From Spirirestis rafaelensis WJT71-NPBG6 (GTDB lineage Bacteria > Cyanobacteriota > Cyanobacteriia > Cyanobacteriales > Nostocaceae): a stretch of 64,000 nt of DNA. Below are positions 27,148 through 35,650 of the stretch, one piece after another; the first letter of the stretch is position 1, and each line of letters begins with the position of its first letter. The DNA lies in NCBI GenBank assembly GCA_019359015.1, contig JAHHID010000032.1:1-64000 (forward strand), written 5' to 3'. The notes below the pieces were generated by a model. It was not told the DNA's origin. It did no database searches and saw only the letters and a list, made by a program, of their open reading frames with translations. The translations under genes and the position numbers were made by a program.

Positions 27148-27714
27148 ATGGCAGCAATCGATACAGCACCGTTAGAAAACAGCCTGGGATTTCTAGCTTT
27201 AGGAGCTTATATTCTCACCTTAATGCCCACGAATCTCAGAATCATTTTTCCTCAAACTAAACAAACGAACCTTCCCAAATGGCTGTTAAAATATCGACGA
27301 CTTATCGGTATTCTGGCTTTCTGTTTGGCTTTACTTCACGCTTTCCTCTTAGTGAAAAAGAGAGACCTTGATTTTTTAGATCCCAATACCTATTGGATTT
27401 ATATCCAGGGTATATCTACCTTCATAATTTTTACTCTATTGGCAATTACTTCTAATGACTGGAGTGTCAAAAGACTGAAAAAAAATTGGAAGCTATTACA
27501 TACCCTAACTTACTTAGCCATGTTCCTGCTCACTTGGCACGTTTGGGACAAAATGTTAGGGCATTGGAGCTATTTAACCCCGATTGGGCTAGTAGGGATT
27601 GTTACGACAACCCTTTTATTTCTGATGCGACGCTGGATTGAATATCGAAATAAACAACAAAAAGCGAGAGAAAAAGGCTTCTCATCTCAAATTCCAGAAA
27701 AAATTACTCTATAG
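27148..27714 (+). CDS. Ferric-reductase-like membrane protein (MsrQ/YedZ-like)
   Basis: 188 residues from ATG 27148, which has AAGGAGG seven bases upstream; the frame extends to 27142. About five hydrophobic segments are visible. Histidines in LALLHAFLLVKK and LLHTLTYLAMFLLTWHVW lie in membrane helices, as in heme-binding ferric-reductase-like domains. MsrQ/YedZ proteins pass electrons to a periplasmic methionine-sulfoxide reductase, but no msrP partner is in this window. This fits a protein-repair or redox role. Confidence 0.75.
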   Translation: MAAIDTAPLENSLGFLALGAYILTLMPTNLRIIFPQTKQTNLPKWLLKYRRLIGILAFCLALLHAFLLVKKRDLDFLDPNTYWIYIQGISTFIIFTLLAITSNDWSVKRLKKNWKLLHTLTYLAMFLLTWHVWDKMLGHWSYLTPIGLVGIVTTTLLFLMRRWIEYRNKQQKAREKGFSSQIPEKITL

Positions 27715-27791
27715 TACTGCTAGTCTCCGACACCGTTACGCAGTGGGTGCAAGTCAGATTATTCTCCCACTCGCACAAGGAATGTCTTGTT

Positions 27792-28817
27792 ATGAGATCG
27801 AAACAAATTACCTGGAAACCTTCACCAGCATTGGCAATCAGCACCCTAACGATCTTGGTTGGTAGTAGCAGTTGTGCTAGCCTATTGTCATCCTTGCGAA
27901 ACGCTAGTGTTGCTACTATCTCTGTTGCAACCACTCAACCCTTACGTTCTCTCCAAGGAAATTCAACTTGGGTTTACGCGATCGCAATCAGCCGTGATGG
28001 ACGCTTCCTCCCCAGTGGCAGTTACGATAAAAAAATTAAAATTTGGGATCTGCTTAGTAACACCTTACTCTATACTTTAGAAGGACACGGCGATGCAGTG
28101 GTAAGCCTTGCCATCAGTCCAGATAGCAAGCTGCTCGCTAGTGGCAGTTGGGATAACCGGATTAAACTCTGGAATTTAGAGACGGGGCAACTGCTTCGTA
28201 CCTTAGATGGACATACAGATGATGTAGAAGCCGTTGCCATCAGTCCCAACGGAAAGTGGTTAGCCAGTGGTAGTGCTGACACAACCATCCGCATTTGGAA
28301 CGTGCAGACTGGCGTACAAGTTCATCAGTTATCGGATGGAAAGTGGGTAAGAACTGTTGCTTTTAGTCCGGATGGGCAGACCTTAGCTAGTGGCAATGAG
28401 GGTGGTACACTCAAAATTTGGCGACTTATGGATGGTGCTGTTCTAAAAACCCTGAATGCTCATTCACAAGCCGTGCGCTCAGTGACTTTTAGCCCTGATG
28501 GGCGGACTTTAGCGAGTGGCAGTGCTGATAGGACAGTCAAACTCTGGCAAATGCCCACTGGTAAATTGTTGCACTCCCTAATTGGACATTCAGGAGTTGT
28601 GTGGTCAGTGGCTTTCAGTCCCGATGGCAAGAGATTAGCTAGTGGTAGCAATGATAGCACTATCAAGTTATGGGAGTTGCCTGAAGGCAAACTCTTGGAG
28701 AATTTGATCGGGCATGAGCGAGGTGTACGGTCAGTAGTTTTCAGACCGCATGGAAACATGATAGCCAGCAGCAGTGCTGACAAAACCATCAAACTCTGGT
28801 CTGTTCCTAAAGAGTGA
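27792..28817 (+). CDS. Exported WD40-repeat protein
   Basis: 341 residues from ATG 27792 (AAGGA upstream). The N-terminal ~35 residues contain a hydrophobic signal (ALAISTLTILVGSSSC) that could be a lipoprotein signal with Cys as lipidation site, though the lipobox is poor. Seven WD40 units follow, each ending in the LASGSxDxTIKLW type of pattern, enough for a complete propeller. It is a scaffold with no enzyme domain. Its first unit has lost some consensus residues (FLPSGSYDKK). Confidence 0.88.
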   Translation: MRSKQITWKPSPALAISTLTILVGSSSCASLLSSLRNASVATISVATTQPLRSLQGNSTWVYAIAISRDGRFLPSGSYDKKIKIWDLLSNTLLYTLEGHGDAVVSLAISPDSKLLASGSWDNRIKLWNLETGQLLRTLDGHTDDVEAVAISPNGKWLASGSADTTIRIWNVQTGVQVHQLSDGKWVRTVAFSPDGQTLASGNEGGTLKIWRLMDGAVLKTLNAHSQAVRSVTFSPDGRTLASGSADRTVKLWQMPTGKLLHSLIGHSGVVWSVAFSPDGKRLASGSNDSTIKLWELPEGKLLENLIGHERGVRSVVFRPHGNMIASSSADKTIKLWSVPKE

Positions 28818-28889
28818 CAAGAAGCTTTCAGAAACAAGATCAATTATTTCTGATTCTGTTGAACGATTTGAATTCAAAAAAGTAAACAC

Positions 28890-29161
28890 ATGACCACTTA
28901 TCGCACAGTATCGATCGATGGTTTAGATATCTTTTATCGCGAAGCTGGTTCTCGCAATCGCCCGACGATTCTGCTATTGCACGGCTTTCCAACTTCGTCC
29001 TACATGTTCCGCAATCTAATCCCGGCGTTGGCGGATCAATTCTATCTGATTGCACCTGATTATCCTGGTTTTGGCTATAGTTCCATGCCAAGGGTGGATG
29101 AGTTTGATTACACCTTCGAGCGCCTTGCCAAAGTGATGGCAGGCTTTGTCGATGCGATCTG
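28890..29161 (+). pseudogene. Truncated copy of the Asp-nucleophile hydrolase
   Basis: From ATG 28890 the first ~90 codons ([20 protein letters not shown] ... FERLAKVMAGFVDAI) closely match the start of the 25966 gene. Just after this the sequence changes to short GC-rich repeats (CTTCTCCCAACGGGAGACGCC) and then to an IS5-type transposase remnant, so the catalytic parts are lost. The frame stays open to 29312 but that tail is not hydrolase. Confidence 0.88.
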
Positions 29162-29274
29162 CGCTTCTCCCAACGGGAGACGCCAAGGCCGAACGCAGCA
29201 GCGCTTCGCTATCGTAGACCATATTTGCTGCTTTCTGACTACCCACGTTGCGGAGAACACCATGCTAGAGGGTG

Positions 29275-29482
29275 TTATGCACTTTGCGAACTCAACTGTG
29301 CAAATCGCTTGAGCACAAGAACAGCAAAGGCAAGCAAATGCAGACCCACCAATGTTTCTGCCAGTCGCTGATAATCTTGTGCTAAACGGCGAAACCGAGC
29401 CGTCCATGCAAAACTGCGCTCTACTACCCAACGACGTGGTAGCAACACGAACCCTTTTCTAGCTTCTGGCAGTTCTTCATAA
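29275..29482 (-). pseudogene. IS5-family transposase C-terminal remnant
   Basis: Minus-strand translation gives [37 protein letters not shown] and [20 protein letters not shown], ending at a TAA (29275). This is the conserved end of IS5/IS4-type DDE transposases, including the glutamate region (VVERSFAW). The N-terminal part is gone. It adjoins the truncated hydrolase and probably caused its loss. GTGTTATGCACTTT at its left end recurs at 35498, perhaps another scar. Confidence 0.85.
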
Positions 29483-29586
29483 CACGCTCTAGCGAATCCA
29501 CATCCGCGAACAAGAACCTAGTAACAGCTTAATTGTCTGCTATTCCGATTTTTCCATCCATCGCGACGAGATCTCAGGAGATTGAC

Positions 29587-31026
29587 ATGACAACAACGAC
29601 CGATTTCGATTTTGCTGCCCGCGAGGCACTACGCCTGCTCGGTCCCGATCCCGAAAACTGGGTAAGCGATCGCCCTGGCATCGATCACAATGTCACTATA
29701 ATAGGTGGCAGCGGCAGCGGTAGCACCTTTGTATTTGCGCTACGGCGTGCTGGGATCGGTCGCGTGACGGAGATCGATGCAGCAGATGACGAGGCTCATG
29801 CAGGCGTGTGGCTGACGCGAGCGCGGATGAAAACGCTCCGCACGCCGAAAAATCTGCCTGGTCCAGAACTAGGCATCCCAGAATTGTCCTTTCAAGCCTG
29901 GTACGAAGCTCGGCACGGTGCGGCAGCCTACGCGCAGATCGATCGCATTGGGCGAGTGGCTTGGGCTGAGTACCTCAGTTGGTATCGGCAATTCCTCGGT
30001 ATCCAGGTTCGTTACCGAACGAAGTTGGTGCGGATTCAGCCAGATGCAGGTTTCTTCCGCCTACACCTTGAGGTAAACGGTGTCCCGCAGGTAGAAACTA
30101 CGCGCAAAATTATCTTCGCCAATGGCGTGGCTGGCACTGGTGGTCCATACATACCTCCAGTACTGGCTGACTTACCACGCACGCTGTACGCACATACCGC
30201 CGATGCCATCGATTTTGAAGCACTGCGCGGTAAGACTGTGGCGGTGTTGGGTGCGGCGGCTTCAGCTTTCGATGCAGCAGGAGTGGCGTTGGAATCGGGA
30301 GCTAAGGCAGTACACCTGTTTGTACGGCGGTCGGATCTCGCATCTCTGTCAGTCCTTCGGGTACGGGATTACCCTGGTGCTTATGACAACTATCCCCAAC
30401 TACCCGATACAGCCCGCTGGTTCCAGGCTTGGCACTTTCGTCAAGCAGGCACCGCGCCACCCCCGAACTCGATTAAGCGAGCGATCGCTTTCCCGAACTT
30501 TCACATCCATCTATCTGCACCTTGGAAATCGGCACGGAAACTGGGCGATCGCATTGCCATCGAGGTGAACGATGATGTTTTCGAGTTTGATTTTGCGATC
30601 GCTGGCACTGGTTACTTCGTTGATCCAACAAAGCGTCCCGAACTAGCCGACTTTGCCCAGCATATTGCCCTCTGGCGCGATCGCTACCAGCCACCAGAAG
30701 ACCTGCGCGACGACGGTTTGGGGGCACATCCTTACCTCGGTAGCGCCCACGAATACCAAGAAAAAGTACCTGGCACTGCCCCTTATCTGAAAGACATTCA
30801 CATATTTAATCCTGCTGGTTTGGTCAGCTTCGGATTGCCAGTTGGTGACATCCATAGCATCCGCCGCGACGTACCTGCAATAGTATCGCGCATCAGTCAC
30901 GACTTGTTCTTTAAGGACTGGGCGCATCATGAGGCACGTATCACAGGCGATATTGCCCCCGATTTTGAGGACTCGCTCTATGCTGCTGCGGTGTGGAAAC
31001 AACCGATCGAGGCAGCGACCCGCTAG
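29587..31026 (+). CDS. FAD/NAD(P)-binding oxidoreductase (flavin monooxygenase-like)
   Basis: 479 residues from ATG 29587; the frame opens 18 codons earlier in repeat-like sequence. VTIIGGSGSGSTFVFALRRAG is an FAD Rossmann motif, KTVAVLGAAASAFDAAGVAL is the second nucleotide-binding site, and FAIAGTGYF is the late ATG-type motif. The organisation resembles FAD-dependent N-hydroxylating or Baeyer-Villiger-type monooxygenases, but the exact subfamily is unclear. Codon use appears more GC-rich than in its neighbours, suggesting transfer. Confidence 0.82.
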   Translation: MTTTTDFDFAAREALRLLGPDPENWVSDRPGIDHNVTIIGGSGSGSTFVFALRRAGIGRVTEIDAADDEAHAGVWLTRARMKTLRTPKNLPGPELGIPELSFQAWYEARHGAAAYAQIDRIGRVAWAEYLSWYRQFLGIQVRYRTKLVRIQPDAGFFRLHLEVNGVPQVETTRKIIFANGVAGTGGPYIPPVLADLPRTLYAHTADAIDFEALRGKTVAVLGAAASAFDAAGVALESGAKAVHLFVRRSDLASLSVLRVRDYPGAYDNYPQLPDTARWFQAWHFRQAGTAPPPNSIKRAIAFPNFHIHLSAPWKSARKLGDRIAIEVNDDVFEFDFAIAGTGYFVDPTKRPELADFAQHIALWRDRYQPPEDLRDDGLGAHPYLGSAHEYQEKVPGTAPYLKDIHIFNPAGLVSFGLPVGDIHSIRRDVPAIVSRISHDLFFKDWAHHEARITGDIAPDFEDSLYAAAVWKQPIEAATR

Positions 31027-31191
31027 GTCAACAACCTTTTCACCAGTAACAAATAATTCCGGCTGGGAAACGATGTCAGTAGAAAGTGATCGCCATTTCA
31101 CGATCGCTGCCGATCGAGCATCACTGTTAAACCAATTCACTTAACAGTGTCATTTCAACAGATTGTTTACTAATTATCAAAGGAGAATGTC

Positions 31192-32187
31192 ATGGTTGCT
31201 CAAACAAACTCGCCAGCAGCAAAAATTTTGGAAGTTGCAGATGATCCACGTCTTTCTAAAGGAGTGAAGGCATTTTTGAAAGTCCTGAACTCAGGAGGTG
31301 TGCCTCTAGAGACATTACCTCCACTCGAAGCACGTCAAGTACTCGTGGATGCACAGGCTTCTGTTCCAGTAGACCTTTCAGGCATTGAAGAGTCTGAGAA
31401 GAAAATTATCGCTGACGGTTATTCGATTACGCTCAATATCGTGCGACCGGAAGGCATCAAAGGCACATTGCCTGTTTTCATCTTTATTCATGGTGGTGGT
31501 TGGGTGTTGGGTGATTATCCAACACACAAGCGCATGGTTCGCGATCTGGTTGTGCTTTCAGGGTTTGCAGGGGTCTTTGTCAACTACACGCGCACGCCAG
31601 ATGCTCAGTACCCACAGGCGATCAATGAGATTTATGCTGCGACCCAATGGGTTGCCGAGCATGGTGAGGAGATTGGGGTGGATGGCAAGAATCTGGCAGT
31701 GGTCGGCAACAGTGTCGGCGGAAATATGACAGCAGTCACTGCTTTGAAGGCGAAAGAAAACGGAGGACCACACATCAAGTTACATATCATGATGTGGCCG
31801 ATCGTCGATGCCGATTTTGAAACGAATTCTTATCATCAATTCGGCGACAAACGGTACTTAACCGTACCCACGATGAAGTGGATGTATGACCTGTACATCC
31901 CTGACCCAGAAAAGCGCAAAGACATCTACGCATCTCCCTTACAAGCGACGGTTGAACAACTCAAAGGCTTGCCTCCAGCATTAATTGTGGTTGCAGAGAG
32001 CGATATTTTGCATGACGAAGGCACAGCCTACGGACGCAAGCTCGATGAAGCTGGGGTAGAGGTGACAACGGTGCAGTACAACGGCATGATTCATGACTTT
32101 GGACTGCTCAATGGTTTAGCCGAACTGCCACAAGTCCGCTCTCTGTTTGTTCAAGCTGCTGCCCAATTGAAGAAACATCTGCAATAG
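31192..32187 (+). CDS. Alpha/beta hydrolase of the HSL/esterase type
   Basis: 331 residues with AAAGGAG before the ATG. HGGGWVLGDY is the oxyanion motif of the hormone-sensitive-lipase family, GNSVGG holds the nucleophilic Ser, ESDILHDEG the Asp and MIHDFGLL the His. There is no signal peptide. It hydrolyses a short-chain ester or similar compound; the substrate is unknown. It is the fourth hydrolase-type gene in the block, counting the truncated one. Confidence 0.9.
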   Translation: MVAQTNSPAAKILEVADDPRLSKGVKAFLKVLNSGGVPLETLPPLEARQVLVDAQASVPVDLSGIEESEKKIIADGYSITLNIVRPEGIKGTLPVFIFIHGGGWVLGDYPTHKRMVRDLVVLSGFAGVFVNYTRTPDAQYPQAINEIYAATQWVAEHGEEIGVDGKNLAVVGNSVGGNMTAVTALKAKENGGPHIKLHIMMWPIVDADFETNSYHQFGDKRYLTVPTMKWMYDLYIPDPEKRKDIYASPLQATVEQLKGLPPALIVVAESDILHDEGTAYGRKLDEAGVEVTTVQYNGMIHDFGLLNGLAELPQVRSLFVQAAAQLKKHLQ

Positions 32188-32534
32188 GATGCGATCAATG
32201 TTTTTGGGGAAAGGAAAAGACGCTCCTCCATCGCTTTGCTGCTTACTGAGTTAGCGTAGGGGAAAAGGGTAAAGCGGAATGGCACTAAGTTAAGACACAG
32301 CCCTTGCCGTGACTAGTTCCTAGCCTCTAGACTGAGAACTAATTCTGAGAGCCTCCGCCTCCAAAGGGTTGATCAGAGGCAGAGCCTCTCGAAATACATT
32401 CCCAGCCTGTAGGCAAACAAGACTTTCGGCTTATCTTAGTGCCATTTGATTGTAATACAAACTACTCTCAGGTAATTACCTGCTTTGACACCCTCACCGA
32501 CCTATTTACCACATTCCATGTAAAGCCGTCCTTT

Positions 32535-32957
32535 ATGACGGAGTTTCTACCCATTTTTCTGATGAACAGCCACACACCGAGCGCTAGGGACATTATTGGA
32601 TCATCACCGTTGATTGCGATTGAAAACGAAGCACCACCCAAGCTGATTGTCGATCCACCGCTTCCCGAACCACTGGCACAGGGACGTGTCTTCATCCAGT
32701 ACCGGACGGAGAATTTGCGCGTGTTGCCAGTGTTTGGCAAAGGTGCCCTCAAAGTATCGCCGCGCATCGGTCATATCCACATCACCGTTGACGACGCGCC
32801 GTGGCACTTTGTCGATGCCAGTGAGGAAACGATCATCCTGGTCGGACTGGAACCTGGCGTACACAAGGTGCTGATCGAACTAGCTGACCCCACGCACAAA
32901 GTAATCACTAGCGAAACTGTGGAGTTCACGCTGCCCGATCCTAAGAAATCATCATGA
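32535..32957 (+). CDS. DUF6130 family protein
   Basis: The conserved part runs from SARDIIGSSPLIAIENEAPP to the end and matches the remembered DUF6130 pattern (PPKLIVDPPLPEPLAQGRVF, GHIHITVDDAPWHFVDAS, GLEPGVHKVLIELADP). His-rich loops suggest a small beta-sandwich. The start is uncertain: GTG 32439, ATG 32535 and ATG 32562 are all open, and the family's usual signal peptide is not clear here. Its TGA overlaps the ATG of an SDR remnant. DUF6130 genes often occur in stress clusters with SDR and DUF302 genes. Confidence 0.75.
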   Translation: MTEFLPIFLMNSHTPSARDIIGSSPLIAIENEAPPKLIVDPPLPEPLAQGRVFIQYRTENLRVLPVFGKGALKVSPRIGHIHITVDDAPWHFVDASEETIILVGLEPGVHKVLIELADPTHKVITSETVEFTLPDPKKSS

Positions 32958-33034
32958 AAAAACTAGAGGGAAAAATCGCAGTTGTGACGGGGGCATCTGG
33001 GGAAACGCTGCACATCGCGGGTGGTAGTCATTGA
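32954..33034 (+). pseudogene. Internally deleted SDR gene (26 codons)
   Basis: MKKLEGKIAVVTGASGETLH then a six-residue tail. The first 15 residues are the SDR start and NAD(P) motif; GETLHIAGG is the usual end of an SDR. The ~230 residues between are missing, so a deletion joined the two ends in frame. The ATGA overlap with the DUF6130 gene shows they were coupled. Confidence 0.75.
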
Positions 33035-33285
33035 TCTGTATTAAACTGCTTTTGAGGTAATTCGGTCGGCACGCACTTACAGCAGAATTCAGAATCCAGA
33101 AGTAAAACAGGGTTCATACCTGGCTTTGGGACTTAGTTTGTGTACTCAACCAACTTGAAATTTGCTGTAATTTTAATCTAATCATGCTGAGACGTTGGCG
33201 TACCACTCCGTGGAAGCAAGCTACGCGGAGCGTCTCCAAGAGTTGCCTCTCGGAACGAGAATCGCAATTCTACCGCTTACATACT

Positions 33286-33765
33286 ATGAACAACCCTGAA
33301 AATTCTCGACTACCCCTGCCGCCTTTTGATCATGAATCCGCTATCCAAAAAGTCCGAATTGCAGAGGATGCTTGGAACACACGTAACCCTGAACTAGTAT
33401 CACTCGCTTACACGTCGGATAGCGTTTGGCGTAACCGTTCAGAATTTCTATGTGGTCGTGAGGCGATCGTGCAGTTCTTAACACGTAAGTGGCTTAAAGA
33501 ATTGGACTACCGTCTGATCAAAGAGCTTTGGGCTTTTCAAGACAACCGCATTGCTGTCCGGTTTGCTTACGAATGGCATGATGATTCCGGCAACTGGTTT
33601 CGTTCTTACGGCAATGAGAATTGGGAGTTTGACGAACACGGATTCATGCGATGGCGTATTGCCAGCATCAACGACCTGCCAATTGACCAAAGCGATCGCA
33701 AATACCACTGGATACTAGGTCGTCGTCCTGACGATCACCCCGGATTGTCAGACCTCAATCTTTGA
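33286..33765 (+). CDS. DUF1348 / NTF2-like family protein
   Basis: 159 residues from ATG 33286 ([14 protein letters not shown]); upstream codons lie in a short GC-rich repeat (33190-33250), so the longer start is unlikely. [76 protein letters not shown] and [15 protein letters not shown] are typical of DUF1348, a SnoaL/NTF2-like cone fold. Its biochemical role is unknown; it is common in stress and secondary-metabolite clusters. Confidence 0.85.
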   Translation: MNNPENSRLPLPPFDHESAIQKVRIAEDAWNTRNPELVSLAYTSDSVWRNRSEFLCGREAIVQFLTRKWLKELDYRLIKELWAFQDNRIAVRFAYEWHDDSGNWFRSYGNENWEFDEHGFMRWRIASINDLPIDQSDRKYHWILGRRPDDHPGLSDLNL

Positions 33766-33817
33766 AAAGCCCAACGACCATATCACCCAGTTTTTATCTT
33801 ACAAGAAATCCACTGCT

Positions 33818-34222
33818 ATGAATGCAAACAACGGCATCATTAGCCAGCTTAGTCAATATTCAGTGCCTGTAACCATTGATCGATTAGAAGCTGTCCTTCA
33901 AGTAAAAGGCATCACCATTTTTGCCCGCATTGATCAACAGGCTGAAGCCGAAAAAGTCGGACTAAGCCTGTGTCCTACACAGTTGTTGCTGTTTGGCAAC
34001 CCGAAAGCTGGAACTTCCCTCATGGTGGCAGAACCAACTATCGCCCTGGATTTACCCCTGAAAGTACTGGCATGGGAAGCGACTGACGGGAAGGTGTGGG
34101 TGAGTTACAACGATCCTAATTACTTAAAACAGCGATTTTCTCTCTCGGATGAGTTGGTGAAAAATATCGCTATCATTGCACCTTTAATCTATCAAGCACT
34201 TAGTTCTGCTGATCGCCAATAA
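33818..34222 (+). CDS. DUF302 family protein
   Basis: 134 residues. YSVPVTIDRLEAVLQVKGITIFARIDQQAEA, LCPTQLLLFGNPKAGTSLM and LDLPLKVLAWEATDGKVWVSYNDP are the standard conserved blocks of the DUF302 fold. The length is normal for a single-domain form. It follows the DUF1348 gene by 52 bp, so they may share a transcript. The function is unknown; the family is often linked to redox and acid stress. Confidence 0.9.
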   Translation: MNANNGIISQLSQYSVPVTIDRLEAVLQVKGITIFARIDQQAEAEKVGLSLCPTQLLLFGNPKAGTSLMVAEPTIALDLPLKVLAWEATDGKVWVSYNDPNYLKQRFSLSDELVKNIAIIAPLIYQALSSADRQ

Positions 34223-34364
34223 GTTGCAGAATTAGCACGCGATCGCACCTTGGCGTTTTAGAAACAGTATTTAGGCAGTGGTGTCAAAGTCTGAAATAGG
34301 GCGATTACTGCCAGATAATTCGCCCACCGCGATCGCCCTGACAACCAAGATATTCTGATTTGGA

Positions 34365-34403
34365 ATCACTGGAAAAACGCTGCATATCGCGGGTGGTTTT
34401 TAA
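34365..34403 (+). pseudogene. SDR C-terminal scar
   Basis: ITGKTLHIAGGF and a stop, i.e. the final codons of an SDR, 140 bp after the DUF302 gene. With the remnant at 32954 it shows that at least one SDR gene was lost from this stretch. It is too short to place in a subfamily. Confidence 0.5.
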
Positions 34404-34443
34404 GAAAGAGAACGGTGAAAATCAACAAGCAACGAGAAAAACC

Positions 34444-35091
34444 ATGAATATTAACAAGAATGACACCGCAGTAGTTGTCATCGATCCGCAAAACGATGTC
34501 TTGAGCGAAAAAGGGGTTTCCTGGGATTTGGTGGGTGAGAGTGTTAAGGATAACAAGACCATCGAAAACATTGAGCGAATCTTCAAAGCCGCGAAGCAGA
34601 ATGAATTCGAGGTTTTTATCTCCCCTCATTATTACTACCCCACCGACCATAATTGGAAATTTGCCGGAAACCTAGAGCAAATGATGCTTGAGGTTAAGGA
34701 GTTCGATCGCCGTGGTGCATTGAGCCTCGATGGATTCCTGGGATCGGGTGCTGACTGGCTTGATCGCTACAAGCCTTTCATTGAGGATGGCAAGACGATT
34801 GTGGCCAGTCCCCACAAAGTCTATGGGCCGCAAACTAACGACCTCGTTTTGCAACTGCGTAAACGCAACATCAGCAAAGTCATTTTACTTGGAATGTTGG
34901 CAAATCTTTGTGTTGAAGCTCACCTGCGCGAATTGCTCGAACAGGGATTTGAGGTTCTTGTTGTTAAGGATGCAACCGCAGCCCCTCGGCATCCGCAACT
35001 GGGCGACGGCTATAAGGCAGCACTGATCAACTTTGGCTATATCGCCAATGCAGTCCTTTCTACAGATGAAGTTGTAGCAGCAATGCAGTAA
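34444..35091 (+). CDS. Isochorismatase-family cysteine hydrolase
   Basis: 215 residues from ATG 34444. The catalytic triad is visible: Asp in VVVIDPQNDVLS, Lys in ASPHKVYGPQTNDL and Cys in LLGMLANLCVEAHLREL. The length fits nicotinamidase/isochorismatase-like hydrolases of the stand-alone type. The substrate is uncertain: amides, ureido compounds or isochorismate. The SDR scar at 34365 lies just upstream. Confidence 0.9.
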   Translation: MNINKNDTAVVVIDPQNDVLSEKGVSWDLVGESVKDNKTIENIERIFKAAKQNEFEVFISPHYYYPTDHNWKFAGNLEQMMLEVKEFDRRGALSLDGFLGSGADWLDRYKPFIEDGKTIVASPHKVYGPQTNDLVLQLRKRNISKVILLGMLANLCVEAHLRELLEQGFEVLVVKDATAAPRHPQLGDGYKAALINFGYIANAVLSTDEVVAAMQ

Positions 35092-35119
35092 TGTCAAACT
35101 CATTAATTTTAAAACACTC

Positions 35120-35485
35120 ATGAAAAAATCTGCGTTACTCCTAGCTCTGCCAATCAGTATCTTAGCTAATTTTTCCTTACCTGCTTCTGCTGACTCTACT
35201 GCTGGCATCGTCCTGAGTACGAAATGCCAGGGTGGGTACAACATCAATATTTGGCGGAATTATACTTCCGGCGAACTGCTCTATCGCTCAACTAGTTCCA
35301 ACGGTAATTTAAGTTTGGGCAAAGGAACTAGCCAAGCGACAGAAGGTGTTCGAGTGTATAAGTTTCGGAGTGGAATTTATGAATATTGGGTGTGGGATGG
35401 TACGTTAGATAACCCGCAGTCTGGAACTTTAGAGGTGTATAAAAACAAGCGTATCTTGATGAAGCAAGCTTGTAGAAAAAGTTGA
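35120..35485 (+). CDS. Small exported hypothetical protein
   Basis: 121 residues with a typical signal peptide (MKKSALLLALPISILANFSL, cleavage near PASA-DS). The mature part has two Cys (KCQGGYN and QACRKS) that could form a disulfide, and aromatic beta-type sequence (YKFRSGIYEYWVWDGTL). I know this pattern from small secreted cyanobacterial proteins of unknown function. It lies 28 bp after the isochorismatase gene. Confidence 0.7.
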   Translation: MKKSALLLALPISILANFSLPASADSTAGIVLSTKCQGGYNINIWRNYTSGELLYRSTSSNGNLSLGKGTSQATEGVRVYKFRSGIYEYWVWDGTLDNPQSGTLEVYKNKRILMKQACRKS

Positions 35486-35650
35486 ATCCTAAGCACGAGT
35501 GTTATGCACTTTTTGTCAACCCAGCGAGGGCAAGCATCTTGAGTTACGCTCGCCAAATACGTTATCGCTAAAACTCTCTTAGTCAGCCAGTTTTTCTGAA
35601 ATTCATAACAAATTCTAGAAATCGTATTCACCCGATCAAACCCAAAGGAT

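Noticed and set aside
28890-29312. Intact 140-residue hydrolase
   Set aside because: Only the first ~90 codons match the hydrolase; the rest is repeat and reverse-strand transposase sequence without nucleophile or His.
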